Assembly (NCBI GenBank): GCA_023238725.1
Contig: CM041538.1
Location: 6,485,880 to 6,549,879, forward strand
Direction of reading: 5' to 3'
From: Scortum barcoo
Taxonomy: Eukaryota; Chordata; Actinopteri; Centrarchiformes; Terapontidae
Length of the DNA: 64,000 nucleotides
In this document: positions 12,835 through 23,962 of the stretch, one piece after another
How the letters are laid out: each line of letters starts with the position of its first letter
Position numbering within the stretch: position 1 is the first letter of the stretch
Notes under the pieces: generated by a model
Database searches by the model: none
Seen by the model: the letters and a program-made list of their open reading frames with translations, nothing else
What the model was told of the DNA's origin: nothing
Position numbers and translations under genes: made by a program

Positions 12835-13424
12835 TGACGACATGGTCCAACCCCAAGAGCAGATCAACCCCGTCAGTAATACCCTACAAGCTGGCTACAT
12901 ATTTCCTCGGAAGTTACTCCACAGCAGGAGGTTAATTGCATTACTTGTCCTTTTCCAGCTATTCTGATTTAGAGCATCATGTCCCAGGTTTTGACAGGTG
13001 TACTGCTGGGACACTGTTTGTTTTCTTGATGATGCACATAGCAGGTCTGAAGGAAGAGCTGATCCTTGCTATAGAAATAAGGCAGCACTGGGAGGTCCTG
13101 AAGAAAAGGGAGCACATTTAAGTGGTCTATCCATCAGCACTGAGGGTAAGCCATGACACATTTGAATAAAAACGTATCCACAATACAGCTACCAAAAAAT
13201 ACAGCTACAGGTAAATCAGTGTAATACTGATGTACCGTGTGACAAATCCTGGAGTGAGCGACACCCACGATGCAAATAAATCTTGCTCGGAAAAGATGAA
13301 GCTAAAAGTGAGAGATGTTGAAGACATAAACAGATCACATACATTTATCCACAGTTCAATCTGATATGAAGACAGAATTTTTCTCCATCTTCAACCAGAG
13401 CAGCATACCGTTTTAGTATTAGGG

Positions 13425-13540
13425 AACAAACAACTTGCGTCTGACCACTCCATCGCCAAAATCAGACGTTAAGCACACTGAATTTTGACATTTGTGGTGT
13501 CTGAATGGGAAGCTTTATCTGATGGTGGTGCTGGATAAAA
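13425..13540 (+). pseudogene. Possible degenerate 5S rRNA-like sequence
   Basis: Blocks in order recall 5S rRNA: CTTGCGTCTGACCAC at the 5' side, CAGACGTTAAGCA like the internal GGAAGCTAAGCA, GTGTCTGAATGGGA like GTACTTGGATGGGA, and a 3' GGTGGTGCTGGATAA. Identity is low. It could be a relic of a 5S-derived SINE, a dead 5S copy, or coincidence. Confidence 0.25.
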
Positions 13541-13687
13541 TCCACAGGGTCACATAAAGAATAATGATTTCACCTTTTGAACATCAAACAGCAAAGTACT
13601 CATTAAGGTATCTGGCTCTGAACATTGTCAACACGGCTTCGGAAATAGACACTTTAATAAACTTTAATGCATACATACACTTTACTA

Positions 13688-13871
<184 letters not shown>

Positions 13872-14165
13872 TACAGCATATAGCATATGAATAGCATTAA
13901 TTTGAATGTTAAGATATAAAATAAGACATATGCCACTATCTGGCATTCTGTGTTTGCATTATTTCTGTGACATTATTACACTACTATTATAATACAATAA
14001 TGTTCACGTTACAGGTATAAATATACACATGTGAGAAATGATTATGTCATTGCCATTCAGCCAAATATATAAAGTTATATATAAATAATCAGAGAAAGAA
14101 ATGCAATATTAGGTAGATAAAGTCGTACTTCAGCTTTCATGAAGTATGCAAACTTTTGATATCCA

Positions 14166-14356
14166 TCAGTTGCAGCTGTAGTTTTCCTTCAAGTTCATGT
14201 GGCTCTCCAAGACATTCTCTGCCTCGGGCACTCTTTGGGATTTCAATTTGACACTCAAGGGCCTGGGAACTGTTTTGGATTTCAACACGACAGTCAAGGG
14301 CCTGGGGCCTCTTTGGGATTTTAAAACAGCACTCTTCTGGATGCCATCAGCAGAGG
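14166..14356 (-). CDS. ankmy1: Possible alternative last exon of ANKMY1 coding a repeat tail
   Basis: A strong acceptor (CTCTCTCAATCCAG) precedes an open frame of 63 codons ending in TGA. It would join in phase to a donor (CAG/GTGGGA) inside the MYND exon at 14,649, after residues CIRVS. The encoded tail has three imperfect repeats: VLKSQRGPRPLTV, VLKSKTVPRPLSV and KLKSQRVPEAENV. The competing form reads on from the MYND exon to a stop at 14,614 and has an AATAAA about 80 bp beyond. Both may be used. I cannot say which dominates. Confidence 0.45.
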
Positions 14357-14529
14357 CTGGATTGAGAGAGACAGATAGACAAAGTTTTTTAATGCTCTGT
14401 TCATTTGAAAAATAAAACCAAATTAGTGTTTCCCAGATACTTCACATCACCAGACCTTGTTAAAAAAAAGGACTTAATCCCACAGACCTCACAGATTCAA
14501 AACACTATGATAAAGTTACACAGCACTAT

Positions 14530-14535
14530 TTTATT
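14530..14535 (-). other. Candidate ANKMY1 polyadenylation signal
   Basis: AATAAA on the minus strand lies about 80 bp downstream of the 14,614 stop codon. It supports a transcript form that ends shortly after the MYND exon. Confidence 0.5.
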
Positions 14536-14613
14536 AAAAGCTTAAGTAGTGATCGTTCTGCTCAGAGCTTCGGTGCTCTTGGGGTAGGGTCTGTGGGCCG
14601 GTGATGTTTGGGA

Positions 14614-16258
14614 TTACAACTGTTGGCTGGAGAGGCCCTGTTTCCCACCTGAAACCCGGATACACTCGGCCTTGTGTCTTTTATCCCAGGCTTTCAGTTT
14701 GCAGGTCCTGGAGCAGTAGTAGACCTTGTGGCAGCGGGTACAAGCAGTCAGGTTCACGGACACAGAGCGACCGCAGTGATAGCAGAACTTAAACGCCGGT
14801 ATCCTGAGAAAAAGTTCACATGCAACGAGATGGAAACAAGATCGGAACTCTTGGAATAAAATTCTGATGGACAAATTTCAAATAACAGCAAAAAAAAAGG
14901 TTGCCTTTCATGATTACGTGTATATGTACCTGTGTTTTTCTGTCTCACAGCTGGGGACAGTCAGGTTTGAGGAAGTGGGGCCTGCCTCCGTGTACACAAC
15001 CCTCTGTGTGCTGCTCGTATCTGTGACACAAATAAAGTACGCACACACACATACACTATACTCAAAAACACACAATAATAGTTATATTGTTTTTGCTTTT
15101 AAAAGATGCTAATACCATTCAATGTGAGGTGTTGTTCTCTTGCTAAATCCTCTCTCCCCCTCTGGCTGGCAGTCTGTCTTAGCAGATCTCCCATCCTGCT
15201 CAGTAACTGGTGCCGTGCTTTGAATGTTTCCCTCTCTCTCATGTTCAGAGTGTGGAAGGCAGTGTTGGCAATACGCGAGTCCTGGAGAATAACATTTAAC
15301 AAACAGACAGCTGTTCAGATGAATTATGCTGCAAATATATAAATAATCAAAACACATGACTGTGTGTAAATGTATCCTCTATCACTTCTGTTTCAAATCT
15401 TTAAAAGAAGAGGTCATTTAATTCCTCCTGTCTTCACCATAGTTGATTCTGGCTTTAAAATGAAATACAATTGAATCAAGAACTCTTCAAGACAGTCTCA
15501 AAACAAAAAACAACTAATCCTTGTAATTTTCTCAAAAATACATTTACTCCAAAGTGTTTTGTATTTGACTGAAATAAAGTGAAATTGGAGCTTTCACAAC
15601 TGATGTGTTACCTGGCTGAAGGAGTAGTGGGCATAGTCGACTGCAGTTCCAACAACATCACCCACCATCACTGGCATCAAGATGTTGGCACCAGCCTTAG
15701 CTAACATGTCCAACTACATCAAAGACACACACAATCTGTATTCTTTTAGATGACTCAGCATAGAGATAGCCCCCTCCCCCCAAAAGACCACAGTGCAAAA
15801 AAGTAGAAAAAAATATTTTGGAAATCTAGAAAGACAAATGTGACTGTACCAAAACTCAGCAGCTAAATAAAATACCAACTGAAGCTTTTCGAAATCAATG
15901 TTAGTGTTTCATGTCTAACAGAGGGTTTCGTGGAATTAGGTGTGGGATGAACAATGCCCTTCTTTTTCAAACCTTTTAGAATTGCTGGTGGGAACTTCAT
16001 CTCCCTGAAGCTTTTGCCTTCAGAATGATTACTATCTGTTAGACATTTACATCTACATGTGCCTTTGTATGTGTGCTTGTGTGCGTACCAGCTTTGTTCT
16101 GTTTCCACCTAAGTGGTAGTTGATGTTAGCGAGGGCACAGAGAGCGCTGCCCACCCTGTGTCCGAGGGGGATGTTGGGATCTGCACCTCCGTTTAACAGC
16201 TTCTCCACTGCCTGGGGAGGCACAAGGAACAGGTCCAGGACAAACTGAGGTTTGTACA

Positions 16259-16293
<35 letters not shown>

Positions 16294-19200
16294 TGGAATT
16301 TACCAGATCATTCCCACTTGCTATAGCCAGCGAGAGAGGAGAGTGTCCACTCCAGAGGAGGTCTGTTCTGGCGCCGTGGGAGAGAAGGAGGGCGACTACT
16401 TTACTTGCATTCTGCAAAAAAAACAAAAACAAAACAAACATGTTGTTAGTAAACTCTTTTTTGGAAGGGTTCGTCAGTGATGGTGTGTATAGGTGGGAGC
16501 ACCTGCAGTATGTACTGACCCGGTAGTCACTCTCTCTCTCACAAGCAACATGCAGGGCTGTTCGGCCTCCTTCTCTCAGATGAGAGCTTTTATCCGTATT
16601 CAGCGATTCCTGAGCCTTCACAAAAATATGTTAAAAAATCTTTCTTACTATTTACTTACACTAAGTAGTAATTATCCTTTAAAAAGGCTAAAGGACAAAA
16701 ACTCTCACACCTTATCCGGTTCATAGATCTCATCCTGGTCGCATGCTTGTGCATCTGGGTCAGGGACAGTGTGGAACAGCAACTCTGTGATTCTGGGACC
16801 TGCTGGACCCGACAGTGCTGCAGCTGCATGCAGGGGATACAGGCCTTTCCTCTACAAAAGGATGAGAGGTTAAGGCGTGTTTTATAGTTTATGGAAATTA
16901 TGAAAGGTCATGACAGGAAGCGAGGGCTGGAATATACATGCTCTCATTTTTGTTGTCCTCCCCCATAAACCTTGACGAGTGTAAAAAAAGAAATAAAAAA
17001 AAGTTTACAAAAAAATCCTGCCTCAGGTGGAAGGGGAATGTCAGTGCGAGCTCCACAGAGAAGCAGCCTCCTGACGGCCTCAGTGTCAGCTGCCATGATG
17101 GCTAGAAAGAGGACAGGCATGGGAACCCTGGACACATTGGGGTCGGCTCCGCGCTCCAATAACAGCTTCAGGGTGTTCAAACGAACACGGTGTCTGTTCA
17201 GTAAGGCACACAACACAGAAAACATTCATACAGACATACAAACAAAATCAGCATCATCAGACCAGAGCAAAGAGAAAAAGAGAGGGACAGAACTCACTCC
17301 GTTTTCATGGCAGCCATTTTGCGTACAGTCTCCTGTGTGTCGGAGTGTTGAGGAATCCCTGTGTGACTCAGAGCTTCTGCTGAGCGCTGCATCACCTCTT
17401 CTGTGACATGGATGTTATAGCTGCTGACAGAGCGAGCTGAGTCAAAGGTCTGCTTTGGGGTCAGTTCTTTGTCTTGGTCCTGCTGCAGACAGAGTCAAGT
17501 AGTAGACAAGAGAGAGTTCAAACACACGCCAGTTTATCAAACCAGACAGCTTCTCTGCACGTTATACCTGAACTCTTCCTGCTGCCTCAGCTCGACGATC
17601 CTTCCACTGTACGCTGCCCAGTGCGATGTGACCGTCCAGCACCTGAATGGAGCGCTCCACACCAGGGACGCTCTCACTTCCTCTCTCTTCTCGCTCCTTT
17701 ACATCCTCTTCATGAATATTGCTTACACTCTTCTCCACATCTATCTCAACCTCGCCCATTCCCTCCATGTTCTCTTTACTTGACTCTGTTTCTCTTCTCT
17801 CACCAAGCTCAACATCTTCCTCTCTGTCTTGTATACACTTTGATGTTTTTTCTTTTTCTTTTTCTTTACTTTCTCCATTTTCCCATGCTGGACCACATCT
17901 GCTCTCGGTCTCATCCTCCCTGCTGCTCTTTTCCTCTCTCTCTACGACCTTCCGTTCTTTCTCTGTCTCTTTACAGTCTCTTTCTCCTCCTTCTCCCTCT
18001 TCTTTGTTCCTCTCCTCCTCCTGTAGGTGCTCAGTGTCTGCGGGGGTCTCAGTCTCATGCAGGCCACGCTGGCACTCAGCAATGAGCTCTCCGTCACTGG
18101 ACGCTCTCCTGCTGTGATGTGAGACGTGCTCTGTTAGTTCTTCCGCTGTCCTGAAAATTCCACAACAAACAGGAAACTTAAATGAATAAATCTGCTTGTT
18201 TTACAGACACACTTCATGAGTAGGTAGAGGGTGGTAAGAATGAAAATATATCATATTTCTGCTGAATAATATATGAGATATATGTGATATCAGCTAGATT
18301 CTTACTGGTCAGAGAAGAAATTCTGGTTGGTGTAGTTGCTCATGGTCATGTTGGTGGTCTGAGGTCTGTCATTAAACCTGGGTGTGTCTGTAGTGAAGTC
18401 CACTTGGCTGATCTGGGGACTGTTCCCACATGCAGATGGAGACCTCAAAACCTGATGACACTTTAGAGGGTAAGTTGTTTCAAGTATTTGTGCAAAACGC
18501 AGAAGACAACATAAATAAAAGTATGTGAGGCGGAGTCTTACTTGAGTTTTGACAGTTTTTTCAGTTAAAGAGGTGTGCAGAGACTGAAAAGGGTAGTAAA
18601 GAACGTGGCACACAGCCAGGGCAGACATGCCTTCGCAATTCAACTTGTCTATGTCAGCACCAATATCCAGCAACAGGTGGATCACATCATTATGGCAATT
18701 TACCTGACAGATACAAGAAACCAACATCTGTCAGAGAGACAAACATGAGACTAAAACCAAAGAATAATCCTTTGATTTCTTTATCTACTTACTTTATTGG
18801 AATTTTTAACTGTAATTGTTCAATATTTGACAACAATACAGGCTTCAAAAGAATAACTTTATACCTGGGTTAGCTAACAATCAAAGAGCAATTGAATCAA
18901 TAATCTATGGACAAAATAAGAATAATGTGTTACTGAGGCAGCGATGAGTGCAGTGTGTCCATGTGAATCTGCTACATCAGGGTGGACCAAACAGGTCTGG
19001 AGCATCTGCGACACAGCCTGACGCTCCCCTTGCGAGGCGTGCTGAATAAACAACTCTGATTTGACTTCCAAAGGTCCTTTAGGGCCAAAACCTTCCCTGT
19101 TCAAAGAGAGAACAGCTGCCACATCCCAGCCTACATTTTCAGCCTGTCGTCTGGGAGACACAGAAATACATATATATTAGCACACATATTCTTTCAGTTT

Positions 19201-20658
19201 ACTTGCAAAACTGATCGCAATCACACCAGTACATTTTTTTTACTCAGTACTAGTGCCAGTGTTATGTGGTGTGGTACCAATGCTCAAACAACACTTTTTG
19301 GATATATGTCTGACCTGTGTTTGTGTATGTGAGCCTGCAGGCGGGCCTGTAAGGGCAGTTTGGAGAGCGGGTCTCGCTCATAGCCCAGGTAGGGATGAGC
19401 GTCTGGCTCCCACAGCTCACCAAAAAAGAGTTGATCCAACTCTCTTCTTCGGCCAGGGGGCAGCGGCAAGTAGTCGGCATTTGTGGAGTAATTCTCAATG
19501 CCAGCAGGAAGGATAAAATTCTCATCTAATGGCAGATCTCTGTCCGTATGCACCTGACAAAGAGGAGGATGGGGAATGAATTGATCCGTTTCAAGCTAAC
19601 TAACAAAGCTCATTTCAGGTGTCCATCACAGCAGTGCTTTACCGTAGAGTCTGGCCTGGCCTCTGTGTGTAGCCCACTAGTGGGAAGCTGGTAGGGACAA
19701 GAAAGGAGCAGAGGGACCAATTAAGAATCTTTCACAAATGAACACGTTTAGTGGTATAATTTGCTGGCGTAAACATCACATTCCTTACAGGTGTGAAGAA
19801 AGCCTCCAGTGATTTAGGTTCCACTTCCTGCTTCAACATCCTAAGCTAATATTAAAATGTCGACGTTTTAGCCTGGCGTAACAATCCTCGTACTGGGGAG
19901 TCAGTGGTCAGCATGTACCTGAGTCAGAGCATCTGCAGTGGCAGCTGGGTCCATGTAGGCAGCATATTCAGGAAAGTCCTTCAGGCTAAAGCTCCCGTCT
20001 ACAGAGGTACAGAGCCTCAGCAGTCGCTCTCCACACCACAGGCCCACATCCTGACGCCCATCTGGGTAAGTGACCACACCGGGACCAAACCTCTGGTCAG
20101 TGTGGTACAAGCCCTGAGGAGGGGAGAGGCACACTGCTATTAAGAGACGCTCACACACCAAAACATCCGTCCACACGCCTGTCATCCATCCGTCCAGGTG
20201 ACCTTAAAGGTGGCTCCGTCAGGGCGCAGCTGCTCTCCGTATCCCTCCTTTCTGTTGAGGTAGAAGTGCCCGGTGAACCTGTGACCTGTGGGCCACCAGT
20301 GCTGTCCAGCTCCATGCCTGTAGTCTTTGTAGAAAGAGCCCTCATAGTACTGCAGAGAGGAGCAGACCGCAGTGGTGACTTAGCACTTTATTTAGCTAAA
20401 ACTGACAGAACATACACAACAAAACAAGCTTTATTTGTTGTCTTTGTATTGCCAAAAAAAAAAAAAAAGAGGCTAAATTCCCACAGGCTCCTTCCTCTGC
20501 TTCCTCTCGGGTTTCTTTCAGCTCACCTCTCCGTCTCTCCAGGTGTACTTCCCCCTGCCGTGTTTGAGCCCGTCCACGAACCCCCCCTCGTATCTGGACC
20601 CGTCGGGCCACTCCTGCACACCGAGCCCGTGTCGGGGTCGAGTCCTCTCCGGGTCCAT
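14614..20658 (-). CDS. ankmy1: ANKMY1, ankyrin repeat and MYND domain protein
   Basis: MORN, ankyrin and MYND protein; its cellular role is poorly known, and the modules suggest a scaffold. Coding exons (minus): 20527-20658, 20203-20349, 19919-20113, 19643-19687, 19315-19553, 18934-19150, 18542-18703, 18306-18451, 17568-18150, 17298-17479, 17022-17193, 16711-16851, 16520-16615, 16304-16411, 16089-16211, 15612-15713, 15116-15281, 14930-15020, 14614-14803; about 1,078 aa. MORN repeats lie at residues ~14-120 (YEGGFVDGLKHGRGKYTW). Ankyrin repeats lie at ~300-380 (HNDVIHLLLDIGADIDK) and ~690-930 (LLERGADPNV, LLLSHGARTDLL). A MYND finger lies at ~1022-1062 (CYHCGRS...YYCSRTC...H..EC). Exon 17568-18150 adds a Glu/Lys-rich insert of ~195 residues that makes the protein longer than human (~941). 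One intron appears to be GC-AG. The start is uncertain: an upstream ATG at 20,772 opens a short reading segment but does not splice in phase with the second exon. Confidence 0.9.
16264..16290. repeat. (GT)n microsatellite next to an ANKMY1 splice site
   Basis: About 13 GT units lie in the intron just beyond the donor of exon 16304-16411, about 13 bp from the splice site. Confidence 0.95.
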
Positions 20659-21590
20659 TCAGCTGCCCTGGAGGTACGTTTACAGGTGCGACTGGCTCAC
20701 CTTGACATTTGACGGACAACAAACTTTCTTTGACTTTTTAGGTTTGACTTTCCTGTCAGCGCCGGTCGTCATGACAACGGCAGGACCGCGGACGGGTGGG
20801 GTCGTTCTCACGCATGCGCAGAGGAAGACAAAGTGAAGAGCTTTTGATTGTTAGTCTCAGTCACAGTTTTTCTTTAGTTCACTCATTAAACCGTAAAGAT
20901 CCCTTTGTCAACATATTAAAGCTGAAAGATTTCGACACCATACACCACAAGTTAAAATCGCCATTTTATTCCCTTAAATTGAACACATTTCTCAATTTAG
21001 GTGAGCTCAATCGTTCATAAAAATGCCATGGCTTTAGAAGGTAAAGATTTATATCAGTGATTTATGGATGGTTGATTCATGGAGTATTAAATGATTTTAA
21101 TGCCCTTTTATTCACAATTTTGGGCTAAATACATCCAAAATCTTTGCAATTAGCTCCCATGGATTCCTTAGATTTCCTCAATTTACTAGTTAGAAGTACA
21201 TAATGACTTAATTACTCAATTTCTTACATAATGGGTTTTACTTACTCTTTTACTCTTATAATTACTTATAAGAGTTTCTCCCCTTCGGAAATTTAGTTTT
21301 TGAGAAAGCTGTCTTGCTGAACCTTTAATGCATTAGAAATAAAGCAATCATTGTCTCTGCAAATGATGCCAAATGAATGAGTAGGCAAAAATGAAGCATA
21401 TGCATCAGGTGTCTGTTTGGAGATCGCTGTCAGAACGAGCAGGCAGCTCCTTACAGACTGAAGGCAGAGTGGGATCATTAAAAATTAACAGTTGTGAAGA
21501 ATGAAATGAAAGAAGGTCATTGTCAGACAGCTGCATAATCATTGTTTAGTGTAAGTGTTCCCTTGTAGAGGGTCAGTGGAGCAGGACCAT

Positions 21591-21592
<2 letters not shown>

Positions 21593-21631
<39 letters not shown>
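21593..21631. repeat. (TG)n microsatellite
   Basis: About 19 uninterrupted TG units in intergenic DNA. Confidence 0.97.
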
Positions 21632-21632
<1 letters not shown>

Positions 21633-21905
21633 CAAATATCACTTGACACTCAAAAGTTGACCGCAAAAGTTGGTTGTAGCCTATAGTGTGTTGTGGGAGA
21701 CGAGTTGACATCACATTTATCATTCCAGCATTATTAAGGCCATGTTGAGCAATCATGCATTGACTGTCCAATATGTCCCACTGCAATCTATTATTGTTCA
21801 AGTGTCCAAAAAGAGGCCGAAACAGTCCACATGCACTGATGAAGCTGTAAACATTCAGTTAAGATGAATGTTGTTTGGAAGAACTGAAGTTTGTCTTCAA
21901 TATGC

Positions 21906-22010
21906 TGTATATTTATATGGATGTTTAGGTAATGAATATATATTATATATTTATATGGATGTTTAGGTAATGAATATATATTATACATTTATATGGATAT
22001 TGCTACATAC
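21906..22010. repeat. 38-bp A/T-rich tandem repeat
   Basis: Two full copies and a partial third of a ~38-bp unit containing TTATATGGATGTTTAGGTAA are head to tail. They are followed by a doubled ATATTGCTACATAC. This is a local minisatellite with no coding sense. Confidence 0.85.
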
Positions 22011-22061
22011 ATATTGATATTGCTACATACTATTGGCAACAATATAAATAATATATAAACC

Positions 22062-22240
22062 AGGATGAGCAAAAAGGGGTGGGAATAACAAAAAAAGTGT
22101 ATACTTCTTCCAACCCCTTTTTTCGAACTTGTATGTATACGATGATCTGATATTACTTCTATTTGGTTTGTTTTTTTTTTTCGTTGTTTTTCTTTATTTA
22201 TAGACAAGTTCGAAATAAATTCAATTCAGTTCAATTCAAT
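22062..22240 (+). mobile_element. 3' tail of a LINE (CR1/Rex1-like class)
   Basis: The stretch ends with TTCGAAATAAATTCAATTCA and a short (TTCAA)n tail. Such GTTCGAAATAAA ends plus a short tandem repeat are typical of 5'-truncated fish non-LTR elements of this class. There is no reverse transcriptase segment. Confidence 0.5.
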
Positions 22241-23179
22241 GATCCTCCCAATCACTTTTAACAATTTAACTATTTAACTTGCAGCTCAGATAATCAGTGG
22301 TAAGTAGTACAGGAGTATACAATAAACCAAGATCAGGTGATAAGTGAACAGGACTTTATGTATTTGTAGTTTTTAGGCTACATTACAACATTGGTTCAAC
22401 AGCACTGAAACAAATGCAGCAAATGAACAGCATATCTCCTATCATATAGTATAAAATTCACCCTGGATCCAGAATAAAACCTGTATTCAAACAACTTTGC
22501 TTATGAAATGACTGCTTTCTTACTAAAAGTGAATACAATAATGAATTTAATGTGATTCTAATTCAAAGCTCACAGTAAAAGAGCCGCCCTGTTCTCCAGT
22601 TTAATCACACCTGATACACTCTGATATGCTCTCCTTCCCACGAACATGATACCTTCACATGTATCATGTTTGCGTTTTGAAGACTCAGAGATCAGTTCGT
22701 GATTCAAGTCCTGCCCTATGACTCTATTTTAAATGTAAACACAACACAAAGTAATTCTTCTTTTTGCTGATTCAAGTGCTGCTTCCTTCCCAATTTGTTC
22801 AACTGTAAACCCATTAATAATAACCTCTATCATTGTTTTAACACATTTCTGCTTCAAATGTGGGACAGTGTGAGTTGACAGTGTTAGTTGTGATTAAAAT
22901 AAACTAAGTTTTCCTTAATTTATTCCTGTATCTCCATGAGCTGCATCCAACAGCACATTCAGGCTGGATGATTGCAGATGTGAAATTACATCTGAATATA
23001 ATATTCAGATAACTGCTGAATATGTTATGCACTGTTCAAAGTTATCTTTCTGTATTTTCATTACAATTTACTCAGCTACATAGTGAGGTAAGCTTTTTGA
23101 AGTTAAATAAAGTCTTTAATTCACTCCTCGCCCTCCTCGTTAGTATTCAGTTGCACCACGAAACACACCATAAATCTAA

Positions 23180-23227
23180 TCCAATTTCAATATATTCACT
23201 CTATCCAATTTCAATATATTCACTCTA
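23180..23227. repeat. 24-bp direct tandem duplication
   Basis: The unit beginning TCCAATTTCAATATATT and ending CACTCTA occurs twice back to back without change, suggesting a recent local duplication. Confidence 0.9.
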
Positions 23228-23334
23228 TGTAAACACACTGCAAACATTACACATTGCAACAATGTGTTTGATTTTTTTGTACGTGTTTGATCAAATAAGG
23301 CAACATCAAGTTTAACTGGCACTCAGACAGACCA

Positions 23335-23369
23335 TTTATTAGAGGTTTGAACCACTTCATCCATTTATT
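23335..23369 (-). other. Candidate STXBP3 polyadenylation signals
   Basis: Two AATAAA motifs on the minus strand at 23,335-23,340 and 23,364-23,369 are about 600 bp beyond the STXBP3 stop codon. They are the nearest good signals and imply a 3' UTR of about 0.6 kb. Confidence 0.5.
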
Positions 23370-23962
23370 AGTCAGTTGTTCAATTCAAGAAAAACGTAAA
23401 TACTCTGTGTTAAAAACACTCAAAATTACATCAAGTGTTCATAAACAGTGACTGAAAAAGGCAGAATGACACAACAGGGACTCAATGCTTACATACAGTA
23501 TATACATTAGTTTCGCACTACTTTCCACCATACTTTCCATCATTTTGTCTCTGAAAGTTTCTCAGAGGCCTTTCTACACATAAGTATTTTTTTTTTAATG
23601 GACAAGTGCAGGTTAGAAGAGTTGTACTTAAAATGCTCACAGCAGGATGAGGACAATTCAATTTTAACAGTTATCTACTTGTGACAACAAGTGCCATAAG
23701 CAGGCCATATTCTAAGCTGTTCTTTTGCTCTTTAAGAAGACAATCTGATTTCCGAAACGAGTTAAAAGAGAATTTGATCTCACACCTACTGTAAACGTGC
23801 ACCAGATTTGAAAAGAGTATTAAAACATAGAGATAAGTATAATGGTAAATTCCCTTCAGGCTTCCATTCAGGAAGTTGAGTTGAGTGCACTGTGCTAAAG
23901 GATACGAGATGTAGGAAGGCAGTGGAAGTGTGAGCAGCTGTTAGTTGAGAGGACCAGATTTC

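Larger units (their letters stand above)
20780..23300. other. Intergenic region between ANKMY1 and STXBP3
   Basis: No gene is seen. It holds a TG microsatellite (21,593-21,631), a 38-bp tandem repeat (21,906-22,010), a LINE 3' tail (22,062-22,240) and a 24-bp tandem pair (23,180-23,227). The ANKMY1 promoter should lie just above 20,660, where GC content rises. Confidence 0.6.

Noticed and set aside
17474..18117. Plus-strand open frames of 203 and 132 codons rich in Ser, Leu and Phe
   Set aside because: They are the antisense of the purine-rich ANKMY1 exon 17568-18150, whose splice sites, phase and position fit the gene.
20701..20772. Upstream ATG of ANKMY1 (MTTGADRKVKPKKSKK) as the true start
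   Set aside because: With its donor at 20,700 no acceptor before the next exon keeps the frame; an in-frame TGA precedes the ATG at 20,658. It may be a 5' UTR frame or an alternative start through an unseen junction.
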